DNA of 14,399 nucleotides from Gamarada debralockiae. Taxonomy: Eukaryota > Ascomycota > Leotiomycetes > Helotiales > Hyphodiscaceae. The position numbers were made by a program, and so were the translations under genes. Within the stretch, counting starts at the first letter, position 1; the number at the start of each line of letters is the position of its first letter. Below the pieces are notes generated by a model that was not told the origin of the DNA, made no database searches, and saw only the letters and a list, made by a program, of their open reading frames with translations. Positions 7,716 to 14,399 of the stretch are shown here, in pieces. The stretch covers positions 1 through 14,399 of the forward strand of contig NXFV01001523.1 of the NCBI GenBank assembly GCA_002803225.1, written 5' to 3'.

Positions 7716-8573
7716 ATGGATGCTATCCAACCACTCACTTATATCAATCCGAGCCTACAAGACATCAACTTCCTCAACGTCAACGGAGGCTTTACTATGC
7801 CTTTCGACAGCCCCGGTCCGCTGATCTCAATTTCCGACCTTAATCAGACCTTGGATAGCGATCAAATTCCAACTGCTCTGCTTCGACTGCCTTGCGATCC
7901 ATCCGAGGGAGTCTAGAATACTCAGCATCGTGAGGAAGACATGACTCCTGCGTCACAATAGTAGTCTTTCGGAATTCCCTTTCCCAACAGTGATGGATTG
8001 CTCCAACAATGACAACATATCTTCAAAACAGGCACTACCAGCCGAGTCTTGCGCCCCCTTCCCAAGCGACGACACAGGAAACGGAAAGCGCGACGTAGCG
8101 AAGCCGAGAAGGAGGAGAAGCATAGACAGTTCTTAGAGCGAAATCGCCTCACAGCTAGCAAGTGTAGGGCTAAGAAGAAAACCGAAATTGAGCATCTCGA
8201 ACAGAGCAAGAGGGTCCTGGAGTGAGAGAATTTATTGCTTAGGAGTGTTCTGCAGGAGCTCTGGGACAAGATACGCGTTTATAGGGAGACTGTCATGAGC
8301 CATGCTTCTGGCAATCATGCAGATCTCGTCAAGTGGGCTAAACGCAATGCCGAATTTTCTGCTGCTTTAGATGCTCAGTGTCAGTCATTGTTGGGGGAGG
8401 AATGGGTAGCATCAATGACTCGGCACAGACCTCAACGTTCTCAGCAGATTTCGGGTCAGGACAGTCAAGTATCAGTTCATTTACATCTCGGCCGCCATCT
8501 CCTACCAGCGCACCAAAGTATAGCGTTATTTGAAGACGGTGGGGCTATTTACACTCTGTTCTTATTTCGGTGA
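7716..8573 (+). pseudogene. bZIP transcription factor (ATF/CREB-like) pseudogene with five in-frame stops
   Basis: From the ATG at 7716 one frame runs without a single frameshift to a TGA at 8571-8573 (285 codons). It is interrupted by stops at 7914 (TAG), 7959 (TAG), 7962 (TAG), 8010 (TGA) and 8223 (TGA). The basic region is unmistakable: KHRQFLERNRLTASKCRAKKK (8118-8180), of the ATF/CREB/Atf1 kind, followed by zipper leucines on both sides of the stop at 8223 (HLEQSKRVLE, stop, ENLLLRSVL). Each stop is one C-to-T step from CAG or CGA, and neighbours such as SQ-stop-stop-S and LQQ-stop-Q suit Gln or Arg. I found no intron with canonical ends that would remove them; the one near 8223 would be 21 or 34 bp and would delete the zipper. 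The N-terminal part (MDAIQPLTYINPSLQD) has no domain I know. If translated from 7716, only a 66-residue peptide without the bZIP would result. Confidence 0.8.
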
Positions 8574-8971
8574 GCAACAGGCATGACTTTGAACCATCTC
8601 CCCTTGTCATATGGTTGAGCTTGTGGGAATAACCTTTCTGAAGTGGTTCCGGAAGTGGAATCATTCTGGCACTATACTTGTAAACTAACTTAAGTATTAG
8701 CCAACGTAAATGTCCTTAATATCTAATCCTTGCGGCGAGAAAATCCTGCATCTCTCAAGCTAGCCTCCACAAACAATGTGAGCAGCCCTTGCATTGGAAA
8801 TAGTGGTAAAAGGGCACTATTCTGGTAGCCATGGGTGCCTCTCCTGCCCTCCTGAGTTTGAGAAAAGAAGCTCATTGGGCCCATGGAAGGCTCACAAAGC
8901 TGCTCCACATAGGTAATGCCTTCGGAGCCGTCGATAGAAATAGCTACCCCCCAATTTCTCGCCAGGGGTCT
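8574..8971. other. Stretch between the two pseudogenes
   Basis: I see no confident gene. A minus-strand frame (about 8723-8950) has coding-like residues (ISIDGSEGITYVEQL, then CEPSMGPMSFF) but no recognisable domain and no ATG start, and it does not match the C-terminal half of MRS2. It may be another gene scrap joined to the MRS2 remnant. Confidence 0.3.
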
Positions 8972-9850
8972 TCAAGATACACAGTGCGCGTCTTGTAAAT
9001 GAATTGCTAGACGATATAACCTGGAGATCTCATACTCCCTGTCGAACTTGCGCCCCTCTGGTGGATAGGCGTCTGCAAGCTTCTTCAACTTTTCTAGACT
9101 CACATCATAATCCAACTCTTGGATCACTTGTCTTACCGGCTTCTGCAAATCTTGGAATTCAACATCCAGCTCACTCATAATCATGATGAGCATCATCTCC
9201 AAGGCACGAAGCTCGTAGGGAAGATTTCTGTGGTGGCGATTCGCCTGCTGGAGCTTTCCTTGAAGTTCGTACATGAAGGCCGATATATGATTGGTCTCTC
9301 GTTGCGTTTGTTTAAAAATATGTAGGATCAAGACGTCTTCGTGTGTAATTAAGACTCTGAAGTGTAGGAAGTTGACCAGGATAGTGGATTTCGGACCAGG
9401 ATGGCAGGAAGCTGAGACTCGTCGATTTTGTGTAAGTCACGTGTCAGAATTCCGTACTGCAGCCTCATCAGCTTGGCGCTCTTTGTAACTTGCAAAGAAT
9501 GATATTGACTTTGTCGGCCAGTTCTGATCTTTGGATGTGGTCGTGGCCCATATAGATGTCGTCTTTCTTGTCGAACTATGTGCACTGGAACTTCAGTCTG
9601 CAGACATCCGAGTCACGAGACCGCACCCAGTAGCAAACAACTTACTATCCGAAGTCTCTATTCCAGGTGTCATATGAGTGTCTCTCTGGGCTGTCTTGTC
9701 ATTTGTTGGGGCTTTTTGGCCGCTCCAAAGTGACCTTTGAGACTCCCATTGCAGTGACCATAAAAGAGGCAGACAGCGATAATGGTTTAGTCTGGTCGTC
9801 CTTGTCACAAAGACAGAATGAAGCTTCGGTAACCATATGGTGAGCCTCAT
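8972..9850 (-). pseudogene. mrs2: MRS2/LPE10-type mitochondrial magnesium channel, truncated and frameshifted
   Basis: The ATG at 9850 opens an Arg-rich, acid-poor N-terminus (MRLTIWLPKLHSVFVTRTTR) like a mitochondrial presequence. An intron (9645-9598, donor GTAAGT, acceptor CTGCAG) leads to LKFQCT, but one base is missing after the junction. A TAG then follows (9578-9576), and FDKKDDIYMG continues. A second likely intron (9509-9457) has the weak donor GTCAAT. It is followed by YGILTRDLHKIDESQLPAILVR, close to the MRS2 motif before its helical domain. Another single-base loss near 9386-9394 shifts frame into STILVNFLHFRVLI. The remaining FMYELQGKLQQ, LPYELRALE and VIQELDYDV stretches fit the MRS2 matrix domain. 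Similarity stops near 9060. The transmembrane helices and the GMN selectivity motif are missing, so no functional channel can be made. Family identity is from remembered motifs, not a search. Confidence 0.75.
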
Positions 9851-10252
9851 GACGAAGAACCCGCCCGTAAAAGGGGATGAAGTCGAAGTTGAAGAGTTAT
9901 TTGTGAATTATTTTTGATGAAGTTGGCCGGCGGAGATGACATCGCGGACTGGGCGGTCACGCTAATGGACCCCTGTAATTTTGTGAAAGGGACTCGGTTA
10001 GCTGCTGATTAGGGGCACTTCAGGCTTCACTTGGAAGTATCATTGAAGGTATGACTTAGTCATTGATCGTTTAAATAATTGGAACAATTGATACAAACAG
10101 ACACTATCCTACTCCTTCACTCCATCGTCCGCGCTGGCAGCCCGATATAGCCCGATAATCAACATGATCTCCGAGTCTCGCTCTCTCCGGATCAACTCAG
10201 CCCCTGTTTCCTGCGCTCCCGAATCTCTTGAAGGCCGAGCCAAAGCATTATC
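9851..10252. other. Intergenic, 3' flank of the RTA1-like gene
   Basis: No gene is seen. The stretch holds the 3' flank of the minus-strand RTA1-like gene and the 5' flank of the MRS2 pseudogene. A small tandem echo (AGCCCGATAT AGCCCGATAA) lies near 10140. Nothing else stands out. Confidence 0.4.
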
Positions 10253-11170
10253 TCAACTTCGATCCGGCAAAGTGATATAGCTTTCCTCCAAATCCTTATT
10301 CCCAATCCCTCCTTTCGGGAAAACGTCCCCAGCATGAATGAAATGGAACACGGCCTGGACGAAAAACATTGGCGCCGCATCCGCCAGATACATGAACACC
10401 TCATGGCTCATCAGAAAACCATCTTGTCCCTGCGAAAACTCGACGACCCTGTACACACATCTTTGAATTATGACAATTGCAGCCGCCAACAAGAGCAAGA
10501 GGAGTGATCGCCAAGAGTGCTTTCCATACTTAGGGATCGTATACCGCATCCCACTCTTCATGATCCGACGTTCAAATACGATTGCGATAATGAGGAAGAA
10601 CCCAAAAAAGATCAGTTGGGAAAAGAGACCGGCGAGGATGACTTTCTGCCCGAGGGAAGCGTTTTTGGCTTGTGTCATCATGCCCCCACCGCCAGCTTGA
10701 ATAAAGAAGGAGAGGACGTCGCCGAGGACGAAGATCTTGGTTACGCGTGTAGGCCGGATGATAGAGGCGTCCGGTGCATTGACGAAGAGGACGATGCGCC
10801 CGTAGATCATGTAGATCGTCGCGGCATAGAGGGATGGCGGGAGGAGGATGAGGAGGGATTGCAAGGCGTATAGCATTACGGTGTTTGGGGACTTGGCGGA
10901 GAGGTAGCGGGCTGCGTAACCGCAAGTCATCACTTGTTTGTGTCAGTTGACAGTTTCAACGTTTAGGAAGAAGGAAGCAAGGACGAGGAACGTACTGAAT
11001 GCTCCGATTGTCATAGGGGTATAGAACCAAGTCTTCTTCCGGATCATTTGGAAGAGATGGATGTGCGCACTGATGCCAAATAAGCCAGCGGCAATGATAG
11101 CTGCTGTTTTGCTGGGATCGTAGTGGTAGAGTTCGTGGGAGTCCGTCGCGGAGGTGGTTGAGTTTGCCAT
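10253..11170 (-). CDS. RTA1-like multi-pass membrane protein (lipid-translocating exporter family)
   Basis: Exon 1 is 11170-10996 and exon 2 is 10932-10253. The 63-bp intron has donor GTACGT, branch AACTGAC and acceptor AAG, and yields 284 aa. The RTA1 family (yeast RTA1, RSB1 and relatives) are seven-helix plasma-membrane proteins linked to 7-aminocholesterol resistance and long-chain-base release. Visible helices include about residues 22-42, 48-70 (across the splice: TIGAF-MMTCGYAARYL) and 77-102 (LYALQSLLILLPPSLYAATIYM). Also seen are a segment after RPTRVTKIFVLGDVLSFFIQAGGGGM, and hydrophobic stretches at LAGLFSQLIFFGFFLI, SLLLLLLAAAIVIIQRCVYRVVEF and FMYLADAAPMFFVQAVFHFIHAGD. The conserved D-x-x-S-F-x-x-Q-x-x-G-G core and the R-x-x-Y/F-R-x-x-E motif (RCVYRVVEF) identify the family. 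Length is normal. The AAG acceptor is less common than YAG but gives the only clean join I found. Substrate cannot be inferred. Confidence 0.9.
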
Positions 11171-11258
11171 GATTGAACGTCGAAGTGCAGTGAAGGATTG
11201 TGGAAATGTAACGTTCTACACCTTGGAAATAAACGAAGAACAAAGGATGCAAATATAT

Positions 11259-11270
11259 ACGATATATCGT
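11259..11270. promoter_or_regulatory. 12-bp palindrome ACGATATATCGT upstream of the RTA1-like gene
   Basis: A perfect palindrome lies 89 bp upstream of the start codon. It shares its core (TATATCGT) with the 14-bp direct repeats further upstream. The shape suits a dimeric regulator such as a zinc-cluster protein, but this is inference. Confidence 0.35.
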
Positions 11271-11273
11271 TGC

Positions 11274-11761
11274 CTAAGTGATAGAAATGGAGGTATCTGA
11301 ATTGCCTAAGCCAAAAGAGCGTTTTCTATGAGATTCGTAGCGATTGAGGATTGAAAAGGAATGGTGAGCGACTTGAACGAGAAACCACATAGCAACAGTT
11401 GCGATATATGAACTAAATGTGCCTCCCTCAAAGTTCTCGGTTTCTATGAATATTCTTGTTGGCTCGAGCTGTCGTATATCGTAATCGGGGATTTGGAGGA
11501 GGCTGTTATCGCATTGCGTCCCCCTTTCACCATATCCAGAATTAGCACTTCGCTCGCTAACTTCAGTTACAAGACAACGCATTGCTGTCTCAACCGTCGT
11601 ATATCGTAACGAGCTGCGCTCGTGTTGCTGTTTACATGCGTGAAACGAGGCCTGCGTTCAGACCATCTCGGCTTCAGGGGCTGCGAGCATCCGAATACGA
11701 ATCCGAGAATGATAAATGAGGATAATAAGCGTACGGGAGTCAAGTCAAAATACAGCCCCAT
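11274..11761 (-). other. Two overlapping open frames, possible small membrane protein or relic
   Basis: The frame at 11761-11567 starts MGLYFDLTPVRLLSSF and has one hydrophobic helix (about residues 11-25). It ends shortly after RYDIRRL. A second frame at 11582-11274 contains DYDIRQLEPTRIFIETENFE and a hydrophobic segment (YIATVAMWFLVQVA). They could be exons of one two-helix protein, but I found no intron that joins them in phase with good splice sites. The YDIR-x-L echo in both arises from the 14-bp DNA repeat. It may be a decayed gene or chance. No family is recognised. Confidence 0.22.
11471..11609 (+). repeat. Two copies of a 14-bp direct repeat, 125 bp apart
   Basis: GTCGTATATCGTAA occurs identically at 11471-11484 and 11596-11609. 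CGAGCT lies just before the first copy and just after the second. The second copy is followed by a small hairpin ACGAG-CTGCG-CTCGT. The repeats lie 300-440 bp upstream of the RTA1-like start codon. Confidence 0.8.
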
Positions 11762-12025
11762 AATCCGAGGTATGGGAATTATGAATTCATGGTGATTGTT
11801 GCAAGGTTAAATCGGGCTCCCCCCCCTTTTCTCAATCATTGCTCTCGACCAAACTTTTGGTTCAAATATCACGGTACTGCACAGGAACAAAAATACGCCG
11901 AACGAGATCTATTTTGGAGGACGACTTTTGAGTTACGAACAGCTAGTATACCTTCCTTCCAAATGCCACTATCAGTCCCAGCAGTCAGAGCTCATGAGCC
12001 GCCGCCCCTTTCAAATCGGCCTTCT

Positions 12026-12707
12026 TTATAGTTCGTTGTGCTCCTGTCCATCGCCATCAGTATCAGCGACAACAACCTTGACTTCTTCTGCGACTTCAGC
12101 AATCTTGCTAGAGACGGCGGCCTTCACACCTTCTGTTGCCTTGTCTGCGTCGCTGCTTGCGCTCTTCTCAACGACGGGTACTGGTGCCTCGACGCCATCA
12201 ATGCCCATTAATTCGGTTTCGAAGACTACCAATCAATTAGCTGGTGTCAATTGGAAGGGGGAAGGTGGGGAGTTGTACTCAATGTGCTGCCAGCGGGGAT
12301 GGGTCCCATGTTTCGGTCGCCATAACCATGCTCAGGAGGAATGGTAAGGGTTCTCTTCTCGCCAATGCACATATCAATCAGATTATCATCCCATCTGCCA
12401 ACAATATCAGCATCAATTCCTCGGCCACAGGTCTGCCTGTGGCCGTGTGTGTTACTGACCCCTTGATGACGCTTCCCTTTCCAACAACGAAGCTCAGAGG
12501 TTGACCTCTGTCGTAGCTGGCGTCGAATTGCTTGCCGACCTTTCCATCTTCCTGCAAGTTGCCACGGTAGTGTACGGAGATCTTGTCGCCTTTCTTGGAC
12601 TTGCGATCGCATTCGACGGCGCGGGTGACGTCGACTTTGACGTCTGCGGCGAGGACAGTGGTGGCTGCTGAGGCCAGAACGGCAATTGAGACGGCGAGAA
12701 AACGCAT
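12026..12707 (-). CDS. fpr2: ER-lumen FKBP-type peptidyl-prolyl isomerase, three exons
   Basis: Exons are 12707-12460, 12394-12279 and 12225-12026 (187 aa). The introns are 65 bp (donor GTCAGT, acceptor TTGGCAG) and 53 bp (donor GTACAA, acceptor GGTAG). FKBPs isomerise Xaa-Pro bonds and bind FK506/rapamycin; secreted forms help protein folding in the ER. A signal peptide covers residues 1-20 (cleavage likely after TVLA). The single FKBP domain spans about 35-130, with the pocket residues in place: Y47, F61-D62, F73, V80-I81, W84, Y107 and F123. Conserved strings include [31 protein letters not shown] and [10 protein letters not shown]. An Ala/Lys/Glu/Val-rich, probably helical tail (about 135-180) precedes the ER retention signal HNEL at the very C-terminus. 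Fungal ER FKBPs with a similar tail are known. The gene appears intact. The first intron carries a strong hairpin. Confidence 0.95.
12226..12278 (-). other. FKBP intron 2 (53 bp)
   Basis: Donor GTACAA, branch region CAGCTAATTGA and acceptor GGTAG on the minus strand. Splicing gives PAGSTL-I-FETEL, which restores the last strand of the FKBP fold. There is only a weak 5-bp CCAAT/ATTGG inversion inside it. Confidence 0.85.
12395..12459 (-). other. FKBP intron 1 (65 bp) with a perfect 10-bp hairpin
   Basis: Donor GTCAGT, branch GCTGAT and acceptor TTGGCAG on the minus strand. Splicing gives [17 protein letters not shown]. The hairpin arms are CGGCCACAGG (12422-12431) and CCTGTGGCCG (12436-12445), with a 4-base loop. 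The stem brings donor and branch site closer together. The intron does not share the blocks of the histidine-kinase introns. Confidence 0.85.
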
Positions 12708-12871
12708 TGTGGTTGATTGGGGTGGTGGGTGGACTGTGGAGTAGACGGTGAGTACGGTTCGGTGAAGAAACGGGTGTGGGGAGATTTGTTATTACCTTTG
12801 AGGTTGTGGACACGTTGATTCACTTCACTGTGCCTGGACTTGTTGATGGGTCTAGATGTGGGGTATTCCGA

Positions 12872-12890
12872 ATGTGGCTTAGAGCCACAT
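12872..12890. repeat. Perfect 8-bp hairpin next to the MITE
   Basis: ATGTGGCT-TAG-AGCCACAT. It lies 7 bp from the left end of the 108-bp inverted-repeat element and about 165 bp upstream of the FKBP start codon. It could be a promoter palindrome or part of an older insertion. Confidence 0.7.
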
Positions 12891-12897
12891 GGAGGTA

Positions 12898-13005
12898 CGG
12901 GCCCTAACGTTTGTTACACCGCCTTCGCTCGCAGGGACTAATTTGGATAGCAAAATGATTTGGTTGGTGGCAGAACCAAGGCGGTGTAACAAACATTAGG
13001 GCCTC
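12898..13005. mobile_element. Non-autonomous inverted-repeat element (MITE), 108 bp
   Basis: The terminal inverted repeats are 12900-12925 and 12978-13003. They are 26 bp long with one mismatch (position 12908), begin GGCCCTAA and end TTACACCGCCTT. The 52-bp centre has no coding capacity. TA dinucleotides flank both ends at equal distance (12896-12897 and 13006-13007), which fits a TA target-site duplication of the Tc1/mariner type and gives a 108-bp element. It sits about 190 bp upstream of the FKBP start, so it may affect that promoter. Assignment to Tc1/mariner is inferred from the TA flank only; no transposase is in the window. Confidence 0.8.
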
Positions 13006-14128
13006 TAACCCCAGCGTGAGCGGTCAGGATGTGTACGGTGTACTGCGGGTACGACGAACTCACCACCTCCTCCACTTCCACAATCAAACAATCCCATCTT
13101 AATCGAGCACACCGACGACGTCAAACCTCGTCGGCGCCCTCCGATGTCTATCTTCACCGAGTTCCACATTTTTTACAGTCACAAAGTCACGAGTTGAGTC
13201 ACCAAATGCTAGCCTGGCTATTTCGGGAAAGCCCAACGCCGCAAATACGTTGACCCGTCAGCACCATCTTTCAGCTGAACAGCATTTCGCATCACATCCT
13301 GACAACAACCTCAACTACCCCAGGCAACAAGACACCGTCGTCACGTTTCATTCCCTTCATTCAGGCTTCAGGATAATTGAGGTGTTTTGTCGGGTTTTAT
13401 GGCGTTGGTTCGTCGTCGTGCGAAATCTTCGTTCAGCCCTGCAGAGAGCCAACGGAAAGCCTTACGTCCGCAGCCGTCCTGCCACAACACAAGTATCCAC
13501 ACTCTAGCCAGTGCTGGAAAGCACCTATATTCATTCGTTGTTCTATGCGCGGCTGTGCTCGACTCAACAATTGCTCCCAAAACCAATTGAGCGGTCCCAT
13601 TACGGCGTGTGCAGCCTGAAATTCGCCTTAAGCGTCGATTTCCCCCTTTCACACTGCCCTTTTTCCTAATTTCCTTCCTTTTGCTTTTGATCGGTGTACG
13701 CTTTTCTCACCGAGGTCTTTACTTCTGAGTCACTTCCTTAATGACTTACTCTCCCAATGGCGCGTCTAGGCAAACTCGGGACGGAGGCGGAGTTTCCCTA
13801 CCGCAGAAACATACTGAGTGCAGGCAGTTCATCTCAAAAATGCCGCTCCAAAGCCCTGTTCTAGCAAGAATGCGTGGAGGCAGAGGCATTCTTAAGGCTC
13901 CCATTTGGGGCGACAATAGCTCAATTGTATTTTCCTTTTAGTATTTAACATTCTCTACATTCTCTTCCTCCATTGAAACTTTTGAGACGCATTGACTACT
14001 AGAAATCGTTCACACCCTCGTACAAATAACGCACCGTTACAAGCCTCACTCTTGCCCTACAAAGTATACACCACACCCATACCCATCCATTCGAAGATAA
14101 GATCCGACCTCCCCTATCATCCGAAACA
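13006..14128. other. Promoter and leader region of the right-edge gene
   Basis: No gene is supported in this 1.1 kb. The open frames of 60-95 codons on both strands overlap one another and show no domain. The part just before 14129 is rich in C and T runs (around 13945-14120), typical of strong fungal promoters and 5' UTRs. A 7-bp inverted repeat (CCGACGA/TCGTCGG, 13112-13134) encloses a GACGTCA half-CRE. Small upstream ORFs, such as the one at 13741, could exist in a long leader but have no supporting evidence. Confidence 0.45.
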
Positions 14129-14399
14129 ATGTCGAACTACGCCTATACCGAGTCTTCTCGAAAATACTACACAGAAGCACCCAAGATCATTCAGTCTCGC
14201 GGGTCCAGTAGCGACTCACGCTCTTCATACGACAGCGAAAGACATTACCACTCCAGCAAGTCCAGCATGGACTATTACGGTGGTTCACAAAGCAAGCTGG
14301 AGGTGCCAAAAGAGCGCAAATATCGTGTGCCGGATGCTGGTACATACATCTCCATCACACATACTCGTCGCATCATCACTAACCGCTCTGCAGATGACA
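14129..14399 (+). CDS. N-terminus of an unrecognised Tyr/Ser-rich protein, cut by the window edge
   Basis: The ATG at 14129 is in good context (AACAATGTC, with A at -3) and opens a frame that runs to the edge (90 full codons). The start reads MSNYAYTESSRKYYTEAP. A Ser/Tyr/Asp-rich low-complexity segment follows (SRGSSSDSRSSYDSERHYH), then a basic KERKYRV motif. There is no signal peptide or membrane helix, so this is probably a disordered N-terminal region of an intracellular protein. A likely 54-bp intron lies at 14340-14393 (donor GTACAT, branch CACTAAC, acceptor TGCAG). It is a multiple of three with no stop, so the reading frame survives with or without splicing. The strong CT-rich leader supports a real, expressed gene. 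Function unknown. Confidence 0.65.
   Translation, partial: MSNYAYTESSRKYYTEAPKIIQSRGSSSDSRSSYDSERHYHSSKSSMDYYGGSQSKLEVPKERKYRVPDAGTYISITHTRRIITNRSADD

Larger units (their letters stand above)
11171..12025. other. RTA1-like gene promoter region with repeated palindromic motifs
   Basis: This is the upstream region of the RTA1-like gene and the 3' flank of the FKBP gene. It contains a perfect 12-bp palindrome ACGATATATCGT (11259-11270), two identical 14-bp copies of GTCGTATATCGTAA (11471-11484 and 11596-11609), and a related GCGATATATG near 11400. It also holds two minus-strand frames, listed separately. No other gene is supported. Confidence 0.5.

Noticed and set aside
8221..8256. A tiny intron (donor GTGAGA, acceptors GCTTAG or CTGCAG) that would remove the TGA at 8223
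   Set aside because: It would be only 21 or 34 bp, below normal fungal intron size, would delete zipper leucines, and would not explain the four upstream stops.
10470..10925. Plus-strand and alternate minus-strand frames within the RTA1-like gene
   Set aside because: They are shadows: the real frame has seven hydrophobic helices and RTA1 motifs.
12247..12813. 188-codon minus-strand frame
   Set aside because: Most of it is the wrong frame through FKBP exon 1. Only its end coincides with true exon 2, which is already included in the FKBP gene.
13029..13941. Several 60-95 codon frames right of the MITE
   Set aside because: They overlap on both strands, show no domain and sit in a CT-rich promoter and leader region.
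1..14399. A new multi-gene defence, biosynthetic or phage-like system; tRNA, rRNA or CRISPR arrays
   Set aside because: The window has unlinked eukaryotic genes on mixed strands and no clustered pathway enzymes. I saw no tRNA-like cloverleaf, rRNA or spaced repeats. The notable signal is at the intron and small-repeat level instead.

Overview
This window looks like nuclear DNA of a filamentous ascomycete (Pezizomycotina). The genes are broken by short introns (47-141 bp) with fungal GT..AG borders and CTAAC/CTGAC-type branch sites. The protein families are typical of these fungi: a LAG1-type ceramide synthase, a PAS hybrid histidine kinase, an RTA1-like membrane protein and an ER FKBP ending in HNEL. 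There are no bacterial operons, tRNAs, rRNAs or CRISPR arrays. I could not assign a genus from sequence alone.

Layout, left to right: (1) a two-exon ceramide synthase on the minus strand (398-1475). (2) About 2.6 kb with no convincing gene (1476-4059), holding a hexamer microsatellite, small hairpins and one coding-like scrap. (3) A complete six-exon hybrid histidine kinase on the minus strand (4060-6908; 665 aa by my splicing), with every key residue present. (4) A plus-strand bZIP pseudogene (7716-8573), open in one frame except for five stops that are each one C-to-T change from a Gln or Arg codon. (5) A minus-strand MRS2-type magnesium-channel pseudogene (8972-9850) with frameshifts and no C-terminal half. 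(6) An RTA1-like seven-helix protein, minus strand, two exons (10253-11170). (7) An ER-lumen FKBP prolyl isomerase, minus strand, three exons (12026-12707). (8) A 108-bp MITE with 26-bp terminal inverted repeats (12898-13005). (9) About 1.1 kb of promoter/leader, then the start of a tyrosine- and serine-rich protein running off the right edge (from 14129).

The strongest unexpected signal is in the introns. Three of the five histidine-kinase introns share sequence blocks in the same order (GTAGGT, CCTATT, AATGTCYC, and a GCAAT-GCTAAC-like branch region). They therefore look like copies of one mobile intron family, introner-like elements. The first intron of the same gene is 417 bp and folds into several hairpins, and one FKBP intron carries a perfect 10-bp stem. 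Together with the MITE and the C-to-T style decay of the bZIP copy, this suggests a region shaped by small mobile elements and possibly by RIP-like mutation.

The live genes do not form an obvious pathway. Ceramide synthase, RTA1-like protein and FKBP all act in membranes or the ER, but nothing shows that they work together. The histidine kinase and the broken ATF/CREB-type bZIP sit head to head about 0.8 kb apart. Such kinases and bZIP factors meet in fungal stress signalling, but a link here is only inference. All exon borders were set by hand from splice motifs and family conservation; no search or alignment program was run.
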